Notes: generated by a model from the sequence alone, not told the origin. Positions 11,653 to 23,883 are shown, counted from the stretch's first letter. The stretch is DNA of 64,000 bases from Gonocerus acuteangulatus (GCA_946811695.1 OX328126.1:2444771-2508770); one strand, 5' to 3'. Numbers and translations are program-made.

Positions 11653-12157
11653 CAGTAGACTCTCCCTTATCCGACGTTCCCTTATCTACTCCCCTCTCAA
11701 ATCCGGCAGTCTCTGAGAGGAATGAGTGATGGATCTTGGAACTCGCCGGAGCTAAACCGGCTCGAGGGTTCCGAGAAAACTTTCCCTTCCTAGCTAGCCA
11801 AACATTTGTTTCATGGTATTTAATTGAATGGAAGTCATGTTTCATTTTAGAAACAGGAACTTGTGTTTCTACAAAGAAAATAAATGTTTCTACTAAGTCA
11901 CCTGCGGCTGGAACGCCTGATTTAGACAACCAAGGATTTACATATTTTGAATTTATTTTATAATTTGGGTCCTTAATCTTACTAAAATATGCAATATTAA
12001 AAATGGTAAATATTATTATAACCTCAAATAATAAGTTTTTTCAAATACATAAATGACTACTTCTAACTGAATTGTCTAATCCGGCGTTTTCTCTAATCCT
12101 AATCTATCACACCTCTGTACCCCAGTCTTGATGACCCGGATTAGGGAGAGTCTACTT
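11653..12157. mobile_element. pogo/Tigger-like MITE 2
   Basis: CAGTAGACTCTCCCTTATCC at 11653 pairs with GGATTAGGGAGAGTCTACT near 12139-12157, with TA on each side. This is a second pogo-type family, different from MITE 1 in sequence and about 505 bp long. Small open frames inside (11624-11963) are not recognised. Confidence 0.83.
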
Positions 12158-12977
12158 TATACGAGTCCCAAAAGAATTTCTAAAAGGTAAAACAAGAAGC
12201 TCTTCCTACTCTTGAGAAAATGATTAAGATGGAAATACCAACAACGCGTTAGAGATTGACAATAATGATGATTAACTCGGAATATTAACAAGTCCGACTC
12301 GCAGGAACTGCGTCGTCCTCGTGCATTCCCATAATGTTTGTGTCCCCAGTTTCATTTGGAAAGCTAAGAATAGTTATAGTTAATAGACTGGGGGAAATTT
12401 AAACAATTGTTTATAAACATTTCTGTGAGATTTTAGGCCACTGAACAGAAAACTTACAGTGGCAGAAACATTTTGCCTTTTCGACCTCTGCTCAGAAAGC
12501 TCTATTACAAAAAACAAAAAAAAATGAGGGAAATAGGCACATAGAACCATTCAAAGCAACAAAACCAACCCTTTCCAAGTTTTAAGCACTTTTTTTTTTT
12601 TTTTTACTGAGATCATCCTTTAAAAAATTACTAGGGAACCTTTTCTTTTTTTTAAGGGAATTTAATAAGTTTTAGCCAACACATATATAGGAATTGATGA
12701 AAATCATTCCTTACATTATTTATTTTTAAGACGAAAAGAATCTACTGATTTGTTTTCTTTCTTGTTTGCACTCTTAACCCCGTGGGCTAGCCAACCCTGC
12801 AGTACGGCAATCTCTCGATCGACCTGGCCGGGCCCTAGTTACAAAGCTATTCTCGCCCTCCTCTCTTCGTGCACGAAAACATTTATATAATTTCCTCCCT
12901 TAAAATTTCTAATTGCAGGCAAACTTTATTTTATTATTTATGTGCATTTTCTTTTTAGTTCTAAATATTTAGGTTGA

Positions 12978-13931
12978 ATGAATCCAAGGTACGATGTTAA
13001 AATAATTGCGGGTGACCTAAATTCTAAGGTTGGGAAAGAGAGCATTTACTCATCAGTTATTGGTCAGCATAGCCTCCATGATGAATCCAACGACAATGGC
13101 ACAAGATTAATGAACTTTGCTATCTCTCATGGCATGATTATTGGTAGCACTCTATTTCCCCACAAAAGGATCTACAAAGGTACCTGGATCTCACCAGACG
13201 GAAACCCCGTGAACCAAATAGACCACATTCTCATTAGTAGCTCGAGTCGCTCCAATTTAATAAATGTGAGAACATACAGAGGAGCCAATGTTGATTCTGA
13301 TCACTTCCTTGTCATAGCCCGGATACGTGACAGAATCTCGATGGTGAAAACTTTAAAGGGAGACCGGGCCAAAAGGCTCAATGTGGATAAACTCAGGCGA
13401 TGCCCAGAAATAAGTAGTGCGTTTGTCCAGGAGGTGGAAAGCTCAATATTAACTTCAGCCTCAGAACGGATTGGAAGCCATGACCAGCAATGGCTGTCTA
13501 TTCATTGTGCCCTCCTTTCAGCTGCTGAGAAGGTCTTGGGGTAAGAGGAAAGGCGGCAAAATAAGAGCTGGTTTGATGCAGAGTGCGAACTAGCCACACA
13601 TGTTAAAAACCAGGCGTATCAAGCCATGATTCGCAGAAAAACTCGAGGATCCACAGAAGAGTACCATGACAAAAGGAGAGCTAAGAAGCATGTGCACAGA
13701 AAGAAGAAGAGAGAGTACAAAAACGAAGAGCTGAAGGAAGCAGAACTGCTCAGAGGGGCCCAGGAGTGTAGAAACTTCTATAGAAAAATCAATGACAGTC
13801 GCAAGCCATTTAAACCGAGGCTCTCTGCTTGTCGTGATAAGGAAGGCAATCTCCTCACTGACAGGATTCAGGTTCTACAGAGATGGAAGGAACATTTCTC
13901 CGAAACTCTGGCGACTAATGCTGGCGATTGA
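12978..13931 (+). pseudogene. LINE endonuclease (C-terminal half) and linker
   Basis: The frame opens NPRYDVKIIAGDLNSKVGKE, the APE-type endonuclease GDxN motif. It continues with TWISPDGNPVNQIDHILI (the DH block) and NVDSDHFLVIARI (the catalytic SDH block). The first third, with the Asn and Glu catalytic residues, is absent. After an in-frame TAA at 13542-13544 the same frame resumes (EERRQNKSWFDAECELATHV) to a TGA at 13929. Insect databases often label such ORFs craniofacial development protein 2-like; they are LINE endonucleases. Confidence 0.88.
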
Positions 13932-14008
13932 GAGTGCCAGGATCTTCTAACCCCACTCACTGAAATAGAAGAATTAGAGCCACCAAGTGATGAGGAGGCT
14001 GGGAGCTT

Positions 14009-15410
14009 GTGAGAATCCTTCAGAACCTCATTACTGGTATTTGGGAGGAGGAGGAGCTACCGGAGGATTGGAGGAAATCTGTCTTATGTCCGATTCACAA
14101 GAAGGGAGATCCACTAGACTGTGGCAACTATAGAGGCATATCTCTCCTACCTGCAGCATACAAGGTACTCTCTAACATCCTCTACCAGAGACTGTCCCCC
14201 TTTGCTAGCCATATCCTTGGGCAGTATCAGTGTGGCTTCCGTGCAGGTAAATCAACAATTGATCAGTTGTTCTGCTTGCGGCAAATCCTCGAGAAAGGGC
14301 ACGAATACAAATTCACGACGCATCACCTCTTTGTTGATTTCGAGAGTGCGTATGACAGCATTAACCGGAATGTGCTGTATAGTGCTATGGTTAATATGGG
14401 AATTCCTCGAAAACTGGTGAGGTTATGTCGGGCTACTGTGTGGCATGGTAAGAGCATGGTGTGTGTCCAGGGGGGTCTCTCTGGTGAATTCCAGGCAGAG
14501 GGTGGGGTTCGACAGGGCGATGGATTGGCCTGCCTATTGTTTGATCTGGGATTGGAGAACACAGTGAGGGAATCCAGAATACAGACACAGGGAACTGTCC
14601 TTACCAGAAGCACTCAGCTATTGGGATATGCAGATGATCTGGATATAGTGGGTAGGTCCCTGAATGCAGCAGAAGAGGCATTTCTTGCTTTAGAGGAAGC
14701 TGCTCGTAGAATGGGTCTCAAAGTTAACGAAGGGAAAACCAAGTATATGGTGGCCGGACAACAAGCTAGGCCAGGAGAAACTGTCACCATGGGCTCCTTC
14801 TCCTTCGAAAAAGTGAGCCAGTTTAAGTATTTGGGCTGTTTTGTCACTTTTGATAATGACATGTCCAAGGAGATTAATAGTAGGATACTGGCAGCAAACA
14901 GAAGTTTTTATGGACTTTGTAGGCAACTGAGAGGGAGCATTCTTACAAGATCCACAAAGATATTGCTCTATAAAACCCTAATCAGGCTAGTCCTCTGTTA
15001 TGGCTCAGAAACATGGACTATAACGAAGCGAGACGAATTATCCCTCCTCTATTTTGAAAGATGGGTCTTGAGGAGCATATATGGGAGTGTCCTCGACCAG
15101 GGAAACTGGAGACGTAGGACAAACCAAGAGTTGGCCAACCTATTTAGAGAGGCTAACATAGTAAAGCACATAAAATGTGGACGTCTCCGCTGGGCAGGCC
15201 ACCTAGCCAGGATGCCAGACCAAGACACGCCTCAAAAAATATTTTCCGAGAGTTCATGGAACCAGACGAGTTGGCAGACCCAAGCTGAGATGGGAAGATG
15301 GAGTAGCCGCCGATGCCTGCAGCCTAATTGAAGTCCGGAACTGGAAAGTGGCAGCACAAGACCGTGACAACTGGCAGAAGCTGATTTTGGAGGCCATGTC
15401 TCACTAGTGG
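14009..15410 (+). pseudogene. LINE reverse transcriptase and C-terminal domain
   Basis: The 440-residue frame includes DWRKSVLCPIHKKGDPLDCG then NYRGISLL (RT block 1-2), FVDFESAYDSI (catalytic Asp block), GVRQGDGLACLLFDLGLEN, and YADDLDIV, the YxDD-type active site. GYGSETWTITKRDE-like sequence follows (CYGSETWT). Next come a WRRRTNQEL and a GRLRWAGHLARM motif, as at the C-terminus of RTE-type LINEs. Near 15240 the frame shifts; the other frame continues GTRRVGRPKLRWEDG to AQDRDNWQKLILEAMSH and a stop at 15406-15408. The segment before 14009 with the earliest RT block is missing. Confidence 0.92.
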
Positions 15411-15430
15411 GATGTAGCGCCGAGGAAGTA

Positions 15431-16388
15431 AGTAAGTAAGATAAGAAGTCAAGGAACGGTCGAGAATAGGCAAACAAGGGGAGTACACAAGGTGCCCCTC
15501 TTGGATTCAAACGAGGATTTTCGTATGCGTAGTACCTAATTAGAAAAAGGTTCTGTTACAGCGAGAAAACGAACTTCTCAAGCGTTCGTCTGAAAAAAAA
15601 ATGTTAAAAATTTACCTGGAATTCTTAAGATGTTCCAATGAATCTTTATCGAAGCACCCAGGTAGCTTGGTTAATAGCATTTTACTTTTATAACACCAAG
15701 ATTACTGGATCAAATCTCACCATTTATAACATTTTTTTATTTATTTTTTTTTGTATACTTTTTTTTTTCTTAAGAACATTTTATAACATTAATAAATAAA
15801 TATTAAAGTTTCTTTAATGATTGACATTTAATTTTTAACATTTTTGTTCCATATACTAAAAGAAAATTTGAATGGATTCACTACTATCAACTCTTGGACA
15901 TATGAAAGATTTATACGATTCGAATTTTCTTTTCATATATGGAAAACAATTTTTATGAATTAAATGCCAATTCATTAAAAAATCTTTAATATTTATTTAT
16001 TAATGTTATAAAATGTTCTTAAGGAAAAAAAATATGCAATAATAAAAGAAAAAAAAACATTAGTACACGACGAGACTCGATCCAGCGATATCAGAGTTAT
16101 AAGAGTAGGATACTGCTAACCAAGCTACCGGACACTTTGATAAAGTTTCATTGGAACGTCTTAAGAAGTCCAGGTAAATTTTCAACATTTTTTTTTTTTT
16201 TCAGATGAATGATTGAGAAGCACATTTTCTCGCATTAACAGAACCTTTTTCAATTAGGAACTACACATACAAAAATTCTCGTTTGAATTGGTGAGGGGCA
16301 CTCGACTTGTAAGAGAAATTGTCAGATTTCTCTGAAAATCTGACGTTTTCTCTCAGCCGAATCCCAACTATTCCTTGACTTCTTAATG
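15431..16388. mobile_element. Long hairpin element, diverged relative of the GGGATTCGGCT family
   Basis: AAGAAGTCAAGGAA at 15435 is complemented by TTCCTTGACTTCTT near 16369-16384. The arms pair over roughly 450 bp through TTCTGTTA, GTTTGAAT and the CCCAGGTAGCTTGGTTA-type block, folding about a centre near 15880. The right end carries GCCGAATCCCAACTATTCC, the same end as the elements at 34.3-62 kb, while the left end has lost that core. It lies directly after the LINE tail. Confidence 0.7.
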
Positions 16389-16875
16389 ATTTTTTTTTAA
16401 ATTGTGTTAATCTTGTTGGTATGTTTCAGGTAGTTTATAGAGTCTAAATGCGAAATATCATCTATAAGTAGTTTTTGTAAGTAACGTAGGATAGTTAGAT
16501 TTTCATGCCTTTTGCATTCTGTGAGTGCATGTTAAATTGTCATTGTAACGTTACAAAGTGTGCATGTTGGTTTGTCTTCTCTTTCCATCAAGTAGTTACG
16601 TGTGAGTAATGAATCTCAAATTCAATGTCTTCTTAGTATAACTTCGCCTCTTATTTTAAATCTGAATTGTTCGCTATTCCAGGTTTTTACCACATTTTTA
16701 ATTTATAATAATGTTGTGTGTATGTATCGATAAATGAAACCAATCATTTAATATGTTAGTTTGTGATATATGAAACAAGTTCTGTTTTCTAGTTGTTGCT
16801 TTTGCAACAGGGTACCGATATGTGGCTGTACTGTTTATGTTTAGTTTTAATAATGTATGTAGTCAAATTGTGTTT

Positions 16876-17092
16876 GGGAGGCCCTGTGACCTCCCACCCG
16901 AGGCGTATGCACTCCGTGTCAAAGGTCGTAGGTTCGATTCCCACTATGGGGTGGTGGCTTTTCTTTAGAAAAAGGAGTAGACATCAGCGCTATCCTGGCT
17001 AGAAAAGGGTGATAACCCATAGATAATCCGTCCTAAAGTTCGTTGTCAATAATAAATGGATGTTAAAATTAAAATAAAAATAACAAATTTGT
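16876..17092 (+). mobile_element. tRNA-derived SINE, family 1, copy A
   Basis: The 5' part resembles a tRNA and holds a Pol III B box (GGTTCGATTCC at about 16931). GTGGTGGCTTTTCTTT, CTATCCTGGCTAGAAAAGGG, GATAACCCATAGATAA and the tail GGATGTTAAAATTAAAATAA follow. The same modules in the same order occur at 18.9, 21.5, 36.7, 52.2 and 56.3 kb, which defines the family. Confidence 0.88.
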
Positions 17093-17159
17093 GTGTCGCA
17101 TCCCCATTAAAATTTCTTCCCACTAGAAAGTCTAGTGGTCCAAGATCCCGATACATCTC

Positions 17160-17530
17160 GACCTTCATCGAGCTGATTAATGGATGAAAATGATTTTATA
17201 TCAAATTAATGATGTCAATAAAGATACTGCAAATGGGTTGTCTAAAAAAATTCAGTCCAGAATATGATTAATTTACAATTTTATTTTTTATTTTTTTCAA
17301 ATCGGGTTGATTAATAGACAAATTCCATGCCAATCGAAAGTATGAAGCCTATAGAATATGCAAACGATAGGTTGTCTATTTTTATCCTGTCACAACCATG
17401 GGGTGTAAACAGGTAACTCAAAATGAGTAACTTGCATCGGTCTGATTAATGAATTAAAGTTAGGTTAAAATAAAGAGCATTTCATTACGAACACGGTGGT
17501 ATAAAGTTGTCTGAGAAAAATCAGTCCTGA
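17160..17530 (+). repeat. Diverged 134-bp tandem repeat (three units) in the left arm
   Basis: The word pair TGATTAAT (17172, 17307, 17440) and TTGTCT with downstream CAGTCC/CCTG (17238, 17370, 17505) recurs with spacing of 132-135 bp. Units are strongly diverged. The right arm 19880-20280 carries the complement. Confidence 0.6.
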
Positions 17531-17599
17531 ATTTCGGTTGTCGAGCTTTAAAGAGTGAAATATTGCTGCGAGAGAATACGTGCGACAGCGAGGTAATAG

Positions 17600-17638
<39 letters not shown>

Positions 17639-18255
17639 GTCCCGCATTGAGGTGTCATAAATTTAGGGGTTTATTCTGCACTTCATTTGTAGTTCATTGG
17701 CACAAAAATGAACGTTCTATCTGAAAATGTAGTAGAGCTACACAAGCGTTTGTGTATTTTAAAAAATACTGTTTTTGTTTTTAAAGAAAAACTGTGTTTT
17801 CAAGATTTTTGCTCAATGTATCTTAAATAACGACGACATTTTTAAAATCTACATTAAACTTCCAATAAGAAACACCCGTTATTGAAATATTACCATGTAA
17901 ATTAAGAGCTATATTAAAAGCCATGCAGATGAGAACGTATAATATTAGTGTTTTATTAAATTATTCAATATTTTTTTAATCGGCTATTATTAGACTTAGA
18001 GGTGTGCATCCGCCACAAAAGTTGCATTATTTAATATGCTTCAAAATGGCACCTCGTAGTTTAAGAAAAAGTTCTATTTCAATCAATATTTTTCTGATTT
18101 ATAAGTCAAACCCAATGAATATGCTTTAGCATGAAGGAGCCAACCTGAACAAATTCTTTAAATTCACACGATGATGGTGATGTCCCATCCTTCACACACT
18201 AAATAACGTTTATTACACAAGCCCATCTACCAAATATTAACTTACTCTGGATTCA

Positions 18256-18600
18256 AATGGTTGGTTGTCCAGCTCATAATGGAAGAGTGGTGACGGAATG
18301 GCTGAAGAGTGAATTCCTTAACTATTGTATCGGCCACTATGGACCAGTTTGTTTGCCTCCTGATCTGAATCCTCTAGATTTCCATGTATTGGGAACACTG
18401 AAGAGCAGAGTGTACTCAGAGCCCGTGACGACGAAGGAGGAACTCATCAACAGGATCCAGGAGCAGTGCCAGCTCATCAACAGGATCCAGGAGCAGTGAA
18501 ACCAAACAACATGAGAACTCAAAGACAAGACGTCCTCCGTATTGCCATGGATTCAGTTAGACGTTAAGCTTATATTCGTAGACATTTTGAAAATCTAATG
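18256..18600 (+). pseudogene. Mariner-like transposase C-terminal fragment
   Basis: The frame reads MVGCPAHNGRVVTEWLKSEF then CIGHYGPVCLPPDLNPLDF and GTLKSRVYSEPVTTKEELI. The GCPAHN block is equivalent to the second catalytic Asp block, and PPDLNPLDFxxxGxLK is the third-block region of mariner/IS630 transposases. A short duplication repeats the INRIQEQ residues just before the stop at 18499. The N-terminal domain is absent. Confidence 0.8.
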
Positions 18601-18924
18601 AAAAAATAGTTATTAGCCCACAGTAATAACCATTTTTCTCTCACCCATAGATTTCTATCAATTTTTTCTAGGAAAACCAGGTAACATACTAAAGCAACTT
18701 TTGAGGGGGGCCTTTCATTTCAATGTATTTTTTTTCGCTTTTTATTTTTTGAGAGTATTTCAAATTCAAATGATTGTAATGTATAACTCAGTGAACCTAT
18801 TTGAAGAAATTTTATTAAATGAAATAGAATTAATATTACAAATAAAATAAAATAAGAACCTCAAGGCATTACCATTTAATACGTGTATTCATTGTGTTTA
18901 CAATAATGAATAATTCTATCCAAA

Positions 18925-19098
18925 ATGTTTCAAAGGTCATGGGTTCAATTCCCACTATGGGGTGGTGGCTTTCCTTTACAAAAAAGAAAAGGCGTCAGCC
19001 CTATCCTCCCTACAAAAAGGGTGGTAACCTATAGATAACCCGTCCCAAAATTCTTAGTTAATGATAATGGACGTTAAAATTTAAATAAATTCATCATT
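18925..19098 (+). mobile_element. SINE family 1, copy B
   Basis: B-box-like GGGTTCAATTCCCACTATGG, then GTGGTGGCTTTCC, CAGCCCTATCCT, GATAACCCGTCCCAAAATTC and the tail GGACGTTAAAATTTAAATAA. The 5' tRNA-like part is truncated. Confidence 0.87.
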
Positions 19099-19146
19099 GA
19101 TTCTGAAGTGCCCCCCTACCCTTATCAGAGCAAAAACTATGTTTAC

Positions 19147-19364
19147 GTGCTTTGGGAACGGTTAGGGAATTCACTCTTCAGCCATTCCGGCACCACTCTT
19201 CCATTATCAGCTGGGCAACCAGCCATTTGAAACCAGAGTGAATTAATATTTGGTAGATGGGCTTGTGTAATAAACGTTATGTAGTGTGGGAAGGATGGAA
19301 CATCACCATCATCATGTGAATTTAAAGAATTTGTCCAGAATGGCTCCTTCATGCTAAAGCACAT
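19147..19364 (-). pseudogene. Mirror copy of the mariner-like transposase fragment
   Basis: Minus-strand reading gives WFQMAGCPADNGRVVPEWLK and SEFPNRSQ. It is the complement of the fragment at 18256 and belongs to the right arm of the inverted duplication. Differences such as PADN for PAHN show that the arms have diverged. Confidence 0.8.
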
Positions 19365-20440
19365 TTATTGGGTTTGACTTAGAAATCAGAAAAATATTGA
19401 TTGAAATAGAACTTTTTCTTAAACTACGAGGTACCATTTTGAAGCTTATTAAATAATGCAACTTTTGAGGCGGATGCAAACCTCTAAGTCTAATAATAGC
19501 CAACACTAATATTAAACATTCTCATCTATATGGCTTTTAATTAATAATATTTCAATAACGGGTGTTTCTTATTGGAAGAGTAATGTAGATTTTAAAAATG
19601 TCGTCGTTATTTAACATTGATCAAAAATCTTGAAAACACAGTTTTTCTTTAAAAACAAAAACAGTATTTTTTAAAATACACAAACGCTTGTGCAGCTCTA
19701 CTACATTTTCAGATAGAACGTTCATTTTTGTGCCAATGAACTACAAATGAAGTGCAGAATAAACCCCTAAATTTATGACACCTCAATGCGGGACACCCTA
19801 TATATATATGACTATTACCTCGCTGTCGCACGTATTCCCTCGCAGCAATATTTCACTCTTTAAAGCTCGACAACCGGAATTCAGGACTGATTTTTCTCAG
19901 ACAACCCTATACCATTGTGTTCGTAATGAAATGCTCTTTATTTTAACCTAACTTTAATTCATTAATCAGACCGATGCAAGTTACTCATTTTGAGTTACCT
20001 GTTTACACCCCATGGTTGTGACAGGATAAAAATAGACAACCTATCGTTTGCATATTCTATAGGCTTCATACTTTCGATTGGCATGGAATTTGTCTATTAA
20101 TCAACCCGATGCAATTTTGAAAAAAAATAAAAAATTAAATTGTAAATTAATAATAATTAAACTGGACTGAATTTTTTTAGACAACCCATTTGCAGTATCT
20201 TTATTGACATCATTAATTTGATATAAAATCATTTTCATCCATTAATCAGCTCAATGAAGGTCGAGGTGTATCGGGATCTTAGACCATAGGGGAATCTAAA
20301 AAAAGAGAAACTCATGGTGAGCTTACTATTTTAAAAAAGATTCTGTATGAATTATAATTATTATTACAAACATTTCGAGTGACTCTTCAACCTCAAAAAT
20401 TTCCTACATTTTCCTCTCCATTTGTTTCATGGGTTTCACA

Positions 20441-20794
20441 AAATTTTTGTAGTCACTCCAAATCTTCGTTTAAATAATTCATCCAGAATTGTTTTTAAAA
20501 TATTAAACTCAGTTTATCTTTATCTCAAAAATTTCCTAGATTTCCCTCCCTTTATTTTTTTTAACAGTTCTGATGATAAAAAATTCATACTGTTGTTTTA
20601 GTCAGATTCGGACCTAAGGTTGAGGAAAAGTAATGCAGTATCCACATCCATCGGAACTAAACACATTACTGAGCTTGGAGTCTGTTCCCCTCCATTTCTG
20701 CAACGCCTCCCCTCTGCTCAATTTGAGGCGGGCATAAAGGTATGATTCCTGAGACTGTGTATATGTTTAATTATTGAAAGGCTAGTGTATGCGT
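20441..20794 (+). repeat. 350-bp dispersed direct repeat, copy 1
   Basis: Runs from AGTCACTCCAAATCTTCG through GCAACGCCTCCCCTCTGCTC to GAAAGGCTAGTGTATGCG. A second copy in the same orientation is at 24031-24383. No coding capacity; possibly part of a longer DNA transposon. Confidence 0.92.
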
Positions 20795-21034
20795 AATCCA
20801 GGGGCCGAAAAGAGCTAAGAGAGTCTGTAGAAAGGAGTACATTTGTGTTTTCCATTTACGTAGTTCATTTATAGCCTGTCCAGATAAATTCAGGAGTTCA
20901 ATTGCGCATTTGCGAACATCTGGGCGGGAATTTCTCCCTGCCCTCTCCCTTCTTTTCCGCCATTTGCAAAGCCTTTTAATGATCAAACTCTTAACGTGAA
21001 TCACTAGAAAAACTGATAATGTCTCGTTTAGGAG

Positions 21035-21350
21035 CAGGAAAGGCTTTGAGAGGCAAGGGAGATAGTGTTTAATGTTAATCAATACTTAGCCAAAGCTAAG
21101 GCTGAAAACAATTTAAACTATAACGTTTACGATTCCACAAGCGAGGCGACTGGGGTAACAGTTCAAAACTGATAAGGTTATAAAAGAGAGTTCTTCCCAC
21201 TACTTCTTGGTAATATAGGCCCCACCCATTCCCTCCATCTATTTGAACAGGCTATAGTTTAACTGTTTTCAGCCTTAGCTTTGGCTAAATATTGATAAAC
21301 ATTAAACACTATCTCCCTTGCCTGATCTCTCAAAGCCTTCTCTGGTCCTA
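21035..21350. repeat. Inverted repeat (arms about 90 bp)
   Basis: GGCAAGGGAGATAGTGTTTA at 21054 is complemented near 21309-21328, and the arms continue through CCAAAGCTAAGGCTGAAAAC. A diverged relative of the right arm lies at about 62695-63045, interrupted by a SINE. Confidence 0.8.
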
Positions 21351-21479
21351 AACGAGTTTTTATTGAGTTCCACGGAGCGTGTTGTTTATTGAAATGTTAA
21401 TGCAAATGGCGGAATCGTCGGGAATATTTCCCTCGACATGTCACGCTTGCGGGATTTGAAATCTTCTTTCTAACTGAAC

Positions 21480-21592
21480 AGAAAAGAAAAGGCATCAGCC
21501 CTATCCTGGCTAGAAAAGGGTGGTAACCTATAGATAACCCATCCTAAAATTTCTAGTTAATAATAAATGGACGTTAAAATTTATAACTAATC
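21480..21592 (+). mobile_element. SINE family 1, copy C (3' part)
   Basis: AAAGGCATCAGCCCTATCCT, GCTAGAAAAGGGTGGTAACC, GATAACCCATCC and the tail GGACGTTAAAATTTATAA. The B box and 5' part are missing. Confidence 0.85.
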
Positions 21593-22399
21593 TAACTGAA
21601 CAGGCTATAGTGCTAAGTGTTCAGCTTGTTATGATTAGGAAAACATGGAATAGGAATCCTTATTAGTTTGCCTTCAATAGAATGAAACTAATCCTTGAAA
21701 AGCTCCAATAAAACTTCTACTAAAAAGTTCTTGTACTCCTATTAAAATATAGATCTGAGCCTCTCAAGAACAACATTTATTAGGCTTACGGATGATTAAC
21801 TTCCATTTATCACAATTTCTCAACTATTTTTGAGATATTTATGAAAGTATCCTAAAAGTCTAAAACTACTGTCCAAAAATGTCTGTTGATAATTTTTTTT
21901 TTTTTTTTTTAAAAACTTCCTCTACTCAAAGCGTAATCAATATTTATTTATATATCATAGTTTGGATGAATATCTCACATGAAAAAATGTTTTACTCAAT
22001 CAGTCATTTCTGAGTACCTGAAACTGAAATTCTAGTTTGTTTTTTTTTTTTTTACAACATTCTCAAAAACAGTCAAAGATAATACTTTGAAAGTGGTATC
22101 ATTTGATTCCCCTCATCAAAATATTTATACGAAATATACCTCGAAGAGTAAAAGAGCTACGATTTTTCTTGCAAGAATGTCATCAACATAAGCGTGTTTT
22201 CATGAAGGGAAGGAGAAACACACTAACAAGAAATATTTTGATTCATCCTTAAAAATTAGCTCTCCTCTTGAATTGATTGTATTCTGTTGAAATGGTAAAG
22301 AAGCAGCTTTTCCAAATAGGATCTTGGAACCATGATGAGTGCATTAAACCCGATTCCTTACTACTAAAATAGGAACCAAATAAACCTAGGACGAAAGCC

Positions 22400-23769
22400 T
22401 TGGTGAATCACTTCTCATAGGAATTATTCAAAAAAATTTATTTGTTTTTAACAAGAAAAATATTTACAGAATAATAAATAAATTATACATGAGAATTAGA
22501 TTTAACATCACAGAGACAACCTCAATCAATGAACATTATCACAGATTCATATCACAGTCAGGCACAAAATTGCTCCAAAATAAAATCTTCTAGAAAATAA
22601 AATTAAAAACTAACATTTTTAAAAATTACAATGAAAGACATAATAGACTGTTTTGAAAGTTCTTCAATTTGTTAGCCTACTGAAAATAGTTTTGCTTTGG
22701 AATATAATGGGAGATAACTCCTTATATTTTTACAACTTGGCTTAATAACCTAAGTTTGCTAATGATAATGTTTGCATAAACGTGTATAACTTCATTCTTA
22801 TACAATTTATCAAGGACTAGAAATATTCCATATCAGGCAAAAGCCATCATTGGTTAACATATTACTAACAAAAATAAAACATAACTTTAAAATGAATCAA
22901 TTATAAAATAGACAATGTCAATAAAATGGAAAAAATTACATAAATAATTGTTCCTTTAAAAATATATCACAGTAATATGCAAGTTCATTTATTTATTGTT
23001 TTATGAAATCTTTACTACTATATTAATAATATAAGGGTGAACAATGCAGCGTTTTAAATATATATTACTATTTATATAGACTAAATAAAGTAATATAAAG
23101 GACAAAGAAACTTTTTTTGTCTTATTGTGAAAATGAAATATAACAGAAAATAATGAATAGGACTTAAAAAAAAGAAGCCTTTCAAAAGTACGTAGGATTT
23201 TTTCACAAGATGGAATTATTTTTGTTATAGTTTGATAAAGAGGTAAGAAACATACTCTACTTATACTCGTGACTGGTTCTAAAAGCCATTCTTACAGCTA
23301 AAACTATATACAAGACTGGAAGTGTTCACTCATTATCATGAGTCACATGATAACAAATCTCCTATATACACAATAAACTGTTGTAATTCTAAAACTGATT
23401 CCTTATGAAAGGTAAAAATTACTCTCTGCATTAGTTTCTTTAATGACTCAACATTCACTTAGGGAAACTGTCCATTAATTCACATTTTACTTTAATTATG
23501 AAAATATAATTAGAAAAAATAACAAATATAGTGTTCATTGAATAGAAGGAAATGGATATATATATATAATGACAATATATTACAAAACTGACTAATTATG
23601 GAGGGAAAATAGAAATGAATGAGATGGTAGTACAAATAAAAATTGGTGTTTTTCTATAGAAACGAATTAAATGTTAGCACTCATATTATTTTACAGACAG
23701 AAAACTATACTAAACTAAAAATATCAATAAAATGAGAAAAACAAAATGTGTAACTTTATATATAAATAC
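22400..23769. other. AT-rich intron sequence, nothing recognised
   Basis: Very AT-rich, only short frames and no repeats shared with the rest of the window. It lies just 3' (in gene sense) of exon i. Confidence 0.5.
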
Positions 23770-23883
23770 CTGGGATAGTCGTGCGAATAATATTCCTGAG
23801 GTTTTGGAATATACCTCCCTCGTCCATTCCTATTTGCATGTACGCTATTGTATTGCTCTTCTTTATATCTTTGTGAATAATAC
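23770..23883 (-). CDS. RBBP6: RBBP6 exon i: Tyr/Arg-rich segment
   Basis: The acceptor is TTGTTTAG (23885-23884) and the donor is GTATTT (23769-23764), a weaker donor than the others. It reads YYSQRYKEEQYNSVHANRNG, then RGRYIPKPQEYYSHDYP, with split Arg codons at both ends. It corresponds to the Tyr/Arg/Glu-rich region after the SR domain of RBBP6, where vertebrate proteins have EYFNRYREV-like sequence. The 114-nt length is a multiple of three. An intron of about 23 kb lies between this exon and the next (707-1). Confidence 0.88.

Larger units (their letters stand above)
12978..15440 (+). mobile_element. RTE-type LINE, 5'-truncated and broken
   Basis: The order is endonuclease C-terminal part, linker, reverse transcriptase and C-terminal domain, ending in a short (AAGT)n tail at 15425-15439. 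Tails of simple repeats instead of poly(A) are known for RTE-clade LINEs, and the RT resembles that group; clade assignment by eye is moderate. The endonuclease N-terminus is missing. An in-frame stop at 13542, a stop at 13929, a deletion or frameshift near 13985-14009 and a frameshift near 15240 make it inactive. Confidence 0.85.
17633..19798 (+). mobile_element. Mariner-like element with AGGGTGTCCCGCATTGAGG ends
   Basis: AGGGTGTCCCGCATTGAGGT at 17633 and its complement at 19779-19798 sit inside (TA)n stretches. The left half is mirrored in the right half because of the larger inverted duplication. A third copy of this end is at 61847-62436. The transposase C-terminal fragment is in the middle (18256-18500), and a SINE has inserted at 18925. 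Confidence 0.78.
17134..20292. repeat. 3.1-kb inverted duplication (arms about 1.15 kb)
   Basis: The left arm 17134-18335 is complementary to the right arm 19147-20292. Examples are GATCCCGATACATCTCGACC against the 20270s, CCATGGTTGTGACAGG near 20012, GCGACAGCGAGGTAATAGTC near 19808, and the transposase end near 19150-19215. The arms contain about 480 bp outside the mariner inverted repeats as well as about 700 bp within, so the duplication is larger than a transposon end. The central roughly 800 bp is single copy. Confidence 0.88.

Noticed and set aside
16924..16945. tRNA gene from the B-box sequence
   Set aside because: The B box belongs to SINE family 1. No intact cloverleaf is visible at any of the B-box sites (16.9, 18.9, 56.4, 62.9 kb).
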